A DNA stretch of 8,028 nt from UBA7236 sp964638865. GTDB taxonomy: Bacteria; Bacteroidota; Bacteroidia; Chitinophagales; BACL12. The translations under genes and the position numbers were made by a program. Below are positions 1-6,367 of the stretch, piece after piece. The notes under the pieces are model-generated. The model saw only the letters and a list, made by a program, of their open reading frames with translations, was not told the origin of the DNA and made no database searches. Location: the NCBI GenBank assembly GCA_964638865.1, contig CAZXBG010000159.1:1-8028 (forward strand), written 5' to 3'. Within the stretch, counting starts at the first letter, position 1. Every line of letters begins with the position of its first letter.

Positions 1-1223
1 TTAAAATCAACATCCCAACCATGAATATCTCCGCGTATTCCACCGGAAACAGATTTATCGGTTACTATAGATGCAATAATGGGATCAAATCCCTTTGGAT
101 AAATGGAAGTAACAGTACGCGGACTGCTTGCATCTCTGGTATAAGCATAGGAAGAAACATCTCTGGTATTATATCCTCCGAAAGCATAAAAATGTGCATT
201 GTCACTCAGTTGATATTTCATATTGAACCAAGCAGAAAAATCGGTAACTTCTGCATCTCCATATTGATTGCGCACATCTATATTATCCGGAAAATCTCCT
301 GTAAATTCTGCGCGATTGGTATGTCCGCGATAATGATAATCAGCAGTTACATTTATAAATCCTTTTTCGCCGATATCAAATCCGTAATTTCCGTTTATCT
401 GCAAATTTTGTCCATCGATAGCACCCTGATCGAAATTATATTGTGCAAGGTTTCCGGAAGTATTTACGTTTCCGGTAAATTCATTCACATCATCTTTTAA
501 AACAATATTGATCACCCCTGCAATTGCATCAGAACCATATTGTGCAGAAGCGCCATCACGCAATATTTCTATACGATCAATTGCTGCTGCGGGAATTGTA
601 TTTAAATCAGTTCCGGTATTCCCTCTTCCGCGGGTTCCGAAAATATTTATGAGAGATGATTGATGATATCTTTTTCCGTTTACAAGTACTAAAGTTTGAT
701 CCGGACCTAATCCTCTTAATGTGGCGGGATCTATATGGTCGGCACCATCGCTTCCACTTTGGCGATTGGAATTAAAGGAGGGTGCTGCATATTGTAGAAG
801 TTGATTGAGGTCCAATTGTCCGTTAGCAGCAGTAACTGCAGTAACATCAATCAGATCAATGGGAACCATGCTCTCTGTAGCGGATCGATTGAGACTTCTT
901 GTTCCCAATACCTCCACCTGCGTAAGGCTGTAAGAATCGGCTTCCAGTACCACACGCAGAGTTGTTTGTGCCGTTACTTCAATTTCCTGTGAAGCGTAAC
1001 CAATATAAGTGAATACTAAAGTTGCCGGAGTTGCACTCAGAGTAATCGTAAAATTACCATCAATATCAGCCACAGTGCCGTTGGTAGTTCCTTTTTCTAT
1101 TATGGTAGCACCAATAAGTGCTCCACCGTCGTATTCGGAAACATGACCTTTAATGATAACCTGTGAATTAACAATAGTAGCGAGAAAAAGAGATACAATT
1201 AATACGTAAAGATTCTTTGACAT
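1..1223 (-). CDS. TonB-dependent outer-membrane receptor, N-terminal part (3' end outside window)
   Basis: Reading the minus strand from the ATG at 1223 gives 407 codons with no stop, so the gene continues beyond the left edge. Residues 1-21 are a signal peptide (MSKNLYVLIVSLFLATIVNSQ without its last residue is hydrophobic throughout). Residues about 22-95 form a carboxypeptidase-regulatory-like beta-sandwich (GALIGATI, GTVADIDGNFTI, YIGYASQEI). A probable TonB-box region follows near 100-108. The plug domain spans about 115-245, with the family hallmarks LRGLGPDQTLVLVNGKR, IPAAAIDRIEILRDGASAQY and GSDAIAGVINIVLK. Beta-strand-rich barrel sequence then begins. Such receptors take up siderophores, vitamins or oligomers across the outer membrane using TonB-ExbBD energy. 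The substrate cannot be told here: no SusD partner is visible, so a glycan role is not supported. The upstream gap has no clear TAnnTTTG box. Confidence 0.93.
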   Translation of the reverse strand, partial: MSKNLYVLIVSLFLATIVNSQVIIKGHVSEYDGGALIGATIIEKGTTNGTVADIDGNFTITLSATPATLVFTYIGYASQEIEVTAQTTLRVVLEADSYSLTQVEVLGTRSLNRSATESMVPIDLIDVTAVTAANGQLDLNQLLQYAAPSFNSNRQSGSDGADHIDPATLRGLGPDQTLVLVNGKRYHQSSLINIFGTRGRGNTGTDLNTIPAAAIDRIEILRDGASAQYGSDAIAGVINIVLKDDVNEFTGNVNTSGNLAQYNFDQGAIDGQNLQINGNYGFDIGEKGFINVTADYHYRGHTNRAEFTGDFPDNIDVRNQYGDAEVTDFSAWFNMKYQLSDNAHFYAFGGYNTRDVSSYAYTRDASSPRTVTSIYPKGFDPIIASIVTDKSVSGGIRGDIHGWDVDF

Positions 1224-1354
1224 AAGTTTGAGTTTAGTTGATGCGAATGTATTGAAATTGTGAATACCGTTTTGTGCGATATACACAAGCGTTTTGTTTG
1301 TAATCTAATCACTCATAATCAAATGATTAACTAGAAGACATTATTAACTGTCTA

Positions 1355-1419
1355 TTAATTAAGACTCACTGTTTACCGTGAATTTGGTTAAAATCATTAA
1401 AATTTAAGTCTTTAATTTA
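1355..1419. repeat. Imperfect AT-rich inverted repeat in the gap upstream of the receptor gene
   Basis: AATTAAGACT (1357-1366) and AGTCTTTAATT (1407-1417) are inverted copies with one extra base, separated by about 40 bases. Within the spacer TCAC (1366-1369) and GTGA (1378-1381) form a further small dyad. The whole gap at 1224-1503 is very AT-rich and otherwise holds no gene or clear promoter. The dyads could be operator sites for either flanking gene, or chance in biased sequence. Confidence 0.25.
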
Positions 1420-1503
1420 CTTTTCCTGAGTTACTTATTGTAACTTACATTATAATTACTCTTTATTTAATTGCAAATAAGATATTTCCGTTTAAATTTT
1501 TAT

Positions 1504-1986
1504 ATGAAAAGCTTCAGTTTTATTCTTATTTTCTTTATCTCTTTATTCTCCTTGTACCCACAGGCGCCGGATATTGAATGGCAAAATACGATTGGTGGTA
1601 GCACAGATGATATTTTGTATTCCTTATCTCAAACCCTAGATGGCGGATATATTTTGGGAGGATAATCAAACTCTACAAATACTGGTGATAAAGAGGAATT
1701 GGGAAATGGAAATTATGATTATTGGGTTATTAAATTAGACAGCTTAGGCAATATTGAATGGCAAAACACGATTGGCGGTAATTCAGATGATAATTTAATT
1801 TCAATTGCGCATACAAATGATCATGGATATATTTTAGGGAGATTTTCAGTGTCTAATATTTCAGGAGATAAAACTGAAGGATATTTAGGGGGTACCGATT
1901 ATTGGGTTATAAAGTTGGACATTTCCAACGCATCTTATAACTTCAAAAAAGAAAAAGAATTCAGCGAAATACTATCTTTTCTTTAA
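1504..1986 (+). pseudogene. Remnant of a secreted 60-residue-repeat surface protein, interrupted by an in-frame TAA
   Basis: The start is placed at ATG 1504 because the following residues (MKSFSFILIFFISLFSLYPQ) are a typical signal peptide; an ATG at 1471 only adds an unlikely extension. The mature part carries the repeat motif IEWQNTIGG..DD......T.DGGYILGG...S...GDK......DYWVIKLD, common in Bacteroidota secreted proteins that normally have many such repeats and a type IX sorting tail. A TAA at 1663-1665 interrupts the frame; on either side the frame and repeat register are perfectly kept, and the stop sits where the second repeat has Phe. After the second DYWVIKLD the protein ends within about 20 unrelated residues (1986) with no sorting domain. 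It therefore looks like a truncated, inactivated gene; stop readthrough or sequencing error are alternatives. The function of the intact family is unknown to me. Confidence 0.8.
1573..1932 (+). repeat. Two tandem 180-bp coding repeats
   Basis: ATTGAATGGCAAAA occurs at 1573 and again at 1753, and GATTATTGGGTTAT at 1717 and 1897, so both landmarks recur at exactly 180 bp (60 codons). Each unit encodes one IEWQNTIGG-to-DYWVIKLD repeat of the surrounding pseudogene. The exact period shows no indel has entered this part, so the only disabling change within the repeat pair is the base change that made TAA at 1663. Confidence 0.85.
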
Positions 1987-1995
1987 TTAAACACC

Positions 1996-2023
1996 AAAAA
2001 AAAAGACCGGAAATCATCCGGCC
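1996..2023 (-). terminator. Rho-independent terminator of the PDZ protein gene
   Basis: On the minus strand GGCCGGA, loop TGATT, TCCGGTC form a 7-bp stem with one G-U pair, followed at once by nine T residues (complement of the A run 1996-2004). It lies 25 bases after the stop codon at 2049. On the plus strand the stem has an A-C mismatch and no T run, so the orientation is clearly minus. Confidence 0.85.
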
Positions 2024-2048
2024 TCTTAATATCTTCATTAAGCTTAAC

Positions 2049-3509
2049 TTATTGCAGTACAACTGTCTTCGTATTGGAATATCCATTCTGTGAAACCTTT
2101 ACAAAATAGGTTCCTTTTGGTTCGGTGTTAAGGGCCACTATTTTATCGTATGCACCTGAAAAATTAATCAGTATTTCTGTATATACTTCCTTTCCATTAA
2201 TATCGGTGATCACAATTTTTGTATCACCGGTTTCCGGTAAATTAAATTTTACATTAAATGTTCCGTTGCTTGGATTGGAATAAATGTTCACCCTATTTTG
2301 CTCGAGCAAAGGATGATTTACCCCTGATGTAGTTCCCTCTGGTGATGGGGCCCTTTCCTCTGTATTTTTTATTGCAGTTATACAAATATTTATATTTCTT
2401 TTTCCATCACCCGAATTATAACTATAAGCACTTCCCGGTGGGCATGGAGCTATACGGTCTATTATTATATTTGGCATAGAACCTTCTTCATTGTCATCAC
2501 CTTTAAAATGAATACGCATATTTTTTACCTCCTGCAACGTTGCCTCTACTGTATTTTTAACGCCCTGCCGCTCATAGGTTATTTTTATTTTTTCACCGGG
2601 TTTCGTTGTTTCCATAAATTCCATCACCTGATCGTAGGAAACAATTTTAATTCCATTTAATTCTATAATAATATCTCCCGCTTGCAAACCCACTTCTTTA
2701 GCCGCCGAATTTTCTTCCAAGCCAGTAACTTTCACCATTCCGCTTTCATCCTGTAAATACACACCCAAATATCCTCGTGAAGGTATATTTAATTCCATTA
2801 GGGGTGTCAGGTCGTTATCCCATTTTATATTAAAGCTGTCTGCAAAATCAAATCCTTCCATACCCGACCAACTATCAAATGTATTTTTATTTTCTTTTAA
2901 TACTGCATTTACAGTTTCTGTTTTACCGTTTCTAATATAAGTAACTTTTACGGAAGTACTTGCTTCATACATTCCAATAACTTCACTTAAATTATTGGGA
3001 GATTCAATTGTTTTAGCATCTATGCCGGTTATAATATCTCCTTCCATTAACCCTGCATCAATTGCTCCGCTTTCTTCTACCAATCCGGTAATTTTTGCGC
3101 CCTCAGGCACCTTATCGGTATACACTCCGAGCACAACTTTATTTACTGATAAAAATTCCAATTCTCTCAAATGTTCCAAATCAGGCATTTTGGGCATTTC
3201 CGGCAATTCTGGCATTTCAAAATCCTGAAGTTCCTCCATCATTTCTTCAAAAGCCGATTCATCCCAATCGAAATTAAATCCGGTATTGATATCGATATTA
3301 AGCTGACTCAACTCTTCATCTAAACCCAATTCTTTTAATAATCCATCAATATCAAAATCGCTCAAGGCATCAATAGATGTGTCAATATTAACTTTGTCGC
3401 CATCCACATTAGCATCAATTTTAATTCTGATTTGACCGTTATCGGGATTTTGGCCAAAGGATAAGGTGCTTAGGGTAAAAAATGTGAAAATTAAAAGGAA
3501 CTGTTTCAT
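2049..3509 (-). CDS. Exported tandem-PDZ protein with type IX secretion (type A) sorting domain
   Basis: The 486-residue product starts at ATG 3509, chosen because MKQFLLIFTFFTLSTLSFGQ is a clear signal peptide; an in-frame ATG at 3566 would add 19 polar residues before it. Residues about 21-120 are acidic and low in complexity, with several Glu-Met-Pro/Lys-Met-Pro steps near 97-110. PDZ domain 1 spans about 126-206 (VVLGVYTD, GLVEESGAIDAGLMEGDII). PDZ domain 2 spans about 247-326 (GYLGVYL, GLEENSAAKEVGLQAGDIIIELNG). Both resemble HtrA/DegP-type PDZ modules, but no trypsin-like or other protease domain is present. A linker holding C356 and C376 follows, then a type A sorting domain at 405-486 (IYSNPSNGTFNV, ITDINGKEVY, KGTYFVKV). 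By family knowledge it would cross the outer membrane through the type IX system and be attached to the surface or released. It is transcribed divergently from the kinase operon, shares its control region, and has its own terminator. A peptide- or protein-binding role is inferred; the ligand is unknown. Confidence 0.9.
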   Translation of the reverse strand: MKQFLLIFTFFTLSTLSFGQNPDNGQIRIKIDANVDGDKVNIDTSIDALSDFDIDGLLKELGLDEELSQLNIDINTGFNFDWDESAFEEMMEELQDFEMPELPEMPKMPDLEHLRELEFLSVNKVVLGVYTDKVPEGAKITGLVEESGAIDAGLMEGDIITGIDAKTIESPNNLSEVIGMYEASTSVKVTYIRNGKTETVNAVLKENKNTFDSWSGMEGFDFADSFNIKWDNDLTPLMELNIPSRGYLGVYLQDESGMVKVTGLEENSAAKEVGLQAGDIIIELNGIKIVSYDQVMEFMETTKPGEKIKITYERQGVKNTVEATLQEVKNMRIHFKGDDNEEGSMPNIIIDRIAPCPPGSAYSYNSGDGKRNINICITAIKNTEERAPSPEGTTSGVNHPLLEQNRVNIYSNPSNGTFNVKFNLPETGDTKIVITDINGKEVYTEILINFSGAYDKIVALNTEPKGTYFVKVSQNGYSNTKTVVLQ

Positions 3510-3573
3510 AATTTTCGAGTTTGGTTTATTACATATTTTTTGTTGATCAAAATTCAGTATGACCATTGGATGA

Positions 3574-3581
3574 CAAATTTA
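3574..3581 (-). promoter_or_regulatory. Putative -7 promoter box (TAAATTTG) of the PDZ protein gene
   Basis: Read on the minus strand this is TAAATTTG, matching the Bacteroidota sigma consensus TAnnTTTG. Transcription would begin near 3567, leaving a leader of about 57 bases before ATG 3509. No good TTTG -33 box is seen 19-21 bases upstream, which fits a promoter that depends on an activator. The phased TTAA sites begin 22 bases upstream. Confidence 0.5.
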
Positions 3582-3602
3582 GCGTGTATCCCATATCACA
3601 GT

Positions 3603-3640
3603 AGTTAAATGACCATTAAAAGATGTTAATGTTGCGTTAA
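3603..3640. promoter_or_regulatory. Candidate response-regulator operator: four helically phased TTAA hexamers
   Basis: AGTTAA (3603), CATTAA (3614), TGTTAA (3624) and CGTTAA (3635) start 11, 10 and 11 bases apart, giving two direct-repeat pairs with 5-base spacers on one face of the helix. OmpR/PhoB-class regulators bind tandem half sites about 11 bp apart; the second pair comes close to the WalR-type layout TGTWAH-N5-TGTWAH, with one mismatch. Weaker in-phase matches follow at 3647 (GTTTC) and 3658 (TTTAA). The array lies between the two divergent TAAATTTG boxes and could serve both genes. Binding by the response regulator encoded at 5309 is an inference; TTAA words are common in AT-rich DNA, so chance is not excluded. 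Confidence 0.4.
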
Positions 3641-3668
3641 ACCGCTGTTTCCCCGATTTTAACATATG

Positions 3669-3676
3669 TAAATTTG
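3669..3676 (+). promoter_or_regulatory. Putative -7 promoter box (TAAATTTG) of the kinase-regulator operon
   Basis: TAAATTTG matches TAnnTTTG and is identical to the box facing the other way at 3574-3581. Only six bases separate it from the kinase ATG at 3683, so if it is used the transcript starts at or next to the start codon and is leaderless or nearly so. There is no clear -33 box; the phased TTAA sites occupy that zone. Confidence 0.45.
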
Positions 3677-3682
3677 TAGAAG

Positions 3683-5299
3683 ATGTTAAAGAACCGTATT
3701 TGGCTTATTGTTATTTTAATGAGCTCAGCTTTGTTGGGTATCATTTTGGTACAGGTTTACTGGATCCAAAATACCATTACCCAAAAGGAGCAGGTGTTTG
3801 GTTATCACGTAAATGAAGCCCTCAATAAGGTGGCAGATAAAGTAGAGACCAATATTGCTGCATCTATGCTGAGCAGTCAGATGAGTTTGTTTTTTTCTGA
3901 TTCCACCTACTGGCGCAGCGAAAATGATTCACTTAGTATTTATGAAGGAATAGTGAACGACAGTATGCTTGCCGGAGCAATAAAGGCGGCTAGCATCGAC
4001 AAGGGATATTATGAAAAAACGGAAATCGTAACCATTGATCCTTATAAAGATGCTTTATCGCCAATTCAGGCAAGAGGTGAAAAACCAACTATGATATTGG
4101 AGCCATTGGAATACAGCGGCGATTTTTCTTCCGCAAACAATGATCTTATTGCCCAAATTTTAAAAGATATTGATCGACAATTGCAGATCAATTCGCAGCG
4201 GATAAAAAAGGCGATGGAACAAATGATGTTTCAAATGGTGCAGCGCGGAATTAAACCGGAACAAACAATTGATACTGTTTTTTTAAAAAATACCTTATTT
4301 CATGAACTTAAAAATAGTGGCATTACCACCGATTTCAATTTTGGAGTTTTAATGGATGATGAATTTTTTATTACGAATACTTCACAAAAGGAGGAAGTGA
4401 AAGAATTAGTTGCAACTGCACATAAGGTGAGTTTATTTCCCGATGATATGTTTTTTAATAACGATGTTTTATTGGTAGATTTTCCGCATCAGAAAAGTTT
4501 TATCCTAAGTTCTATCTGGTCGTTGCTTATAGGATCACTTTTATTTACTTCCATCATTATAGCCGTATTTTATTACACGGTTTTAATATTATTCCGTCAG
4601 AAGAAATTATCGGAAATTAAAAATGATTTCATCAACAATATGACGCATGAATTTAAAACACCATTGGCAACAATTTCGCTTGCAGTGGATGCGGTTAATA
4701 ATCCTATGATACTGAAGGATGAAAATAAAATTAAACATTATACGCATATTATTAAAGAAGAGAACAAACGGATGAACAGCCAGGTGGAAAAGGTTTTGCA
4801 GATGGCACTGCTGGATAAAAATCAAATAAACCTGAGTAAAGATGAAATAGATATACACGATATTATTTATCATGCCGTGGAGAATATCAGTTTGCAAGTG
4901 GAAGAAAAAGGTGGCAAAATTATGACAGAACTTGCCGCCGAAAATTACGAACTTACAGGCGATGAAGTGCATCTCCAGAATGTAATATTTAATTTGCTGG
5001 ACAATGCAAATAAATATTCCCCCGAAAAACCGGAAATTAAAATTTCAACAGTTAATGATGATAAAGGAATTTATATTACCATTGAAGATAAAGGCATAGG
5101 AATGAATCAGGAACATATTAAAATGATATTTGAAAAATTTTATCGTGTGCCGACAGGAAATGTACATAATATCAAAGGTTTCGGCTTGGGACTCACCTAT
5201 GTTAAAGCAATTATTGAGGCGCACAAAGGAACCATTGAAGTAAAAAGTCACCCCAAAAAAGGATCCCAATTTAAAATTTATTTACCTATAACTTTATAA
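3683..5299 (+). CDS. Membrane sensor histidine kinase (RprX-like)
   Basis: The 538-residue protein is an inner-membrane sensor that phosphorylates a partner regulator. Residues about 6-28 are the first membrane helix (IWLIVILMSSALLGIILVQV). Residues 29-272 form a periplasmic sensor region of about 240 residues, helix-rich, with no named domain I can recognise. The second membrane helix is at about 273-304. The dimerisation/phosphoacceptor region follows directly without a HAMP domain, with His322 in MTHEFKTPLA. The ATPase domain has the N box (N437, N441 in NLLDNANKYS), G1 box (D469, G471, G473 in DKGIGM), F box (FEKFYR, 483-488) and G2 box (GFGLGL, 499-504). All catalytic motifs are intact. 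The regulator gene starts 9 bases downstream, so the two form one operon. The general build agrees with Bacteroidota kinases such as RprX. The signal is unknown; an envelope cue is plausible given the divergent secreted PDZ gene. Confidence 0.93.
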   Translation: MLKNRIWLIVILMSSALLGIILVQVYWIQNTITQKEQVFGYHVNEALNKVADKVETNIAASMLSSQMSLFFSDSTYWRSENDSLSIYEGIVNDSMLAGAIKAASIDKGYYEKTEIVTIDPYKDALSPIQARGEKPTMILEPLEYSGDFSSANNDLIAQILKDIDRQLQINSQRIKKAMEQMMFQMVQRGIKPEQTIDTVFLKNTLFHELKNSGITTDFNFGVLMDDEFFITNTSQKEEVKELVATAHKVSLFPDDMFFNNDVLLVDFPHQKSFILSSIWSLLIGSLLFTSIIIAVFYYTVLILFRQKKLSEIKNDFINNMTHEFKTPLATISLAVDAVNNPMILKDENKIKHYTHIIKEENKRMNSQVEKVLQMALLDKNQINLSKDEIDIHDIIYHAVENISLQVEEKGGKIMTELAAENYELTGDEVHLQNVIFNLLDNANKYSPEKPEIKISTVNDDKGIYITIEDKGIGMNQEHIKMIFEKFYRVPTGNVHNIKGFGLGLTYVKAIIEAHKGTIEVKSHPKKGSQFKIYLPITL

Positions 5300-5308
5300 T
5301 CTATACTT

Positions 5309-6019
5309 ATGGAAGAACTAAAAACAAAAATTTTATTAGTGGAAGACGATCCAAATTTTGGAGCCGTTTTAAAAGATTATTTAAGCATGAGCGGATACGA
5401 CGTTCGTTTAGCTACTGACGGAGAAAAAGGAGAAGACCTTTTCTTTAAAGAAGAATTTAATTTGTGTGTGCTGGATGTGATGATGCCGAAAAAAGACGGC
5501 TTTACACTGGCTGCGCAGATCAAACGCATAAATCCGGAAATGCCTGTTATTTTTCTTACTGCCAAAACCTTACAGGAAGATGTTTTGGAAGGATTTAAAG
5601 TTGGTGCCGATGATTATATTACAAAACCATTTAACAGCGAAGAATTATTATATCGCATTGCTGCCATTTTAAAACGCGGCGGAAAATTGCGCACGAATAA
5701 CCAGCAAAAAGAATTTACTATTGGCAAATATCATTTTAATTATAAAACGCGTTTGCTTAAAACGGAAAGCTCCGATGCAAAACTTTCTCCTAAGGAAGCA
5801 GAATTGCTGCGTTTATTTTGTATGAAAGTAAATGATATCGTCTACCGTGAAGAAGCACTGAAACAAATATGGGGCAGAGATGATTATTTTACTGCAAGAA
5901 GCATGGATGTATTTATAACAAAGCTGCGCAAATATTTAAAGGAAGATCCAACGTTAGAGATTGTGAATATTCATGGCAATGGGTTTAGATTGAATACGGA
6001 GGAGGAGGCGGTGGCGTAA
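5309..6019 (+). CDS. OmpR/PhoB-family response regulator (RprY-like)
   Basis: The 236-residue cytoplasmic transcription factor has a receiver domain at about 7-123 and a winged-helix DNA-binding domain at about 135-229. In the receiver, the acidic pocket is D13/D14 (VEDDP), the phosphorylated residue is D56 (CVLDVMMP), and T84 and K106 are the switch threonine and lysine (FLTAKT, YITKPF). The C-terminal half shows the usual LSPKEAELLRLF, the recognition-helix region with RSMDVFITKLRKYL, and the beta-hairpin IHGNGFRL. Everything needed for function is present and the length is normal. It follows the kinase by 9 bases and is almost certainly its cognate partner. It is the best candidate to bind the phased repeats at 3603-3640, which would give autoregulation and control of the divergent PDZ gene. 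RprY is the nearest named relative I can suggest, from overall pattern only. Confidence 0.95.
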   Translation: MEELKTKILLVEDDPNFGAVLKDYLSMSGYDVRLATDGEKGEDLFFKEEFNLCVLDVMMPKKDGFTLAAQIKRINPEMPVIFLTAKTLQEDVLEGFKVGADDYITKPFNSEELLYRIAAILKRGGKLRTNNQQKEFTIGKYHFNYKTRLLKTESSDAKLSPKEAELLRLFCMKVNDIVYREEALKQIWGRDDYFTARSMDVFITKLRKYLKEDPTLEIVNIHGNGFRLNTEEEAVA

Positions 6020-6187
6020 GATTCGAAGAATTGAAAGGAAAGTTATAAGCAAAAAAAGGTAGGAAGGTTTGGATAAAAGTTGAAAAAGGTGAGTTTGTTT
6101 TTGATTGAAAATTTTATATCCTATCCTGACTTTTAGTTGTCATTATCAAATTTTTCATTTAAATCAAAGTCCGATGTCTTTGCCTGC

Positions 6188-6202
6188 CCGCTGCGCTAGC
6201 GG
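6188..6202. repeat. GC-rich palindromic hairpin (REP-like) between convergent genes
   Basis: CCGCT, loop GCGCT, AGCGG form a 5-bp all-but-one GC stem inside a GC-rich patch (6181-6202) in an otherwise very AT-rich gap. The left flank GCCTGC has no matching right flank, so a longer original palindrome may have decayed. No T run follows, so an intrinsic terminator is not supported. It sits between the regulator gene and the minus-strand cargo gene, a usual place for REP-type elements. The remaining gap sequence at 6020-6292 holds no gene or clear terminator. Confidence 0.4.
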
Positions 6203-6292
6203 TAGTTCATGAGTTCTGTGTCAGCTAGGAAGGGGAATGTATAAGGGAAGAGAAGAAATAAAAAGTTTGAGTAGTTCTCGTTCTACAACCCC

Positions 6293-6367
6293 TTATTTAA
6301 TAAATTTTTCTTCACCTAAATATTCGCCCCTTTCATTTGCAAACCCAATAATGTAAAGTCCTTCAGG
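6293..6367 (-). other. Out-of-frame tail of the type IX sorting domain
   Basis: In a different minus-strand frame from the preceding gene, CCT at 6367 begins PEGLYIIGFANERGEYLGEE, then KFIK and a TAA at 6293-6295. This is a near-ideal ending for a type A sorting domain (a Gly-Leu/Ile-Tyr strand, then a basic C-terminus), while the in-frame ending after Y344 (LKDFTLLGLQMKGANI) is not. It is therefore the original 3' end of the gene at 6316-7398, disconnected by a small indel near 6365-6375. Confidence 0.85.

Noticed and set aside
21..500. Plus-strand open frame of 159 codons
   Set aside because: It lies antisense to the well-supported TonB-dependent receptor; its translation has no recognisable domain and is Ile/Ser-rich as expected of a shadow frame. 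The same applies to 801-992.
1342..1358. TATTAA-N5-TATTAA pair upstream of the receptor, similar in spacing to the phased array
   Set aside because: Only one pair, in extremely AT-rich sequence, and neighbouring TTAA words are not in phase; likely chance.
2995..3277. Two overlapping plus-strand open frames
   Set aside because: Both are antisense to PDZ domain 1 and the acidic region of the PDZ protein, with no domain or promoter of their own.
3510..3566. Extended N-terminus of the PDZ protein from ATG 3566
   Set aside because: It would place 19 polar residues before an otherwise perfect signal peptide, and the predicted transcription start is right at this ATG, so 3509 is preferred.
4607..5565. 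Minus-strand open frames opposite the kinase and regulator
   Set aside because: Each lies opposite conserved catalytic or receiver sequence, and the translations are composition-biased with no family resemblance.
6240..6292. Possible terminator for the PKD gene on the minus strand (GTAG...CTAC near 6270-6287, then a short T run)
   Set aside because: The stem is only four base pairs with mismatches inside, too weak to call.
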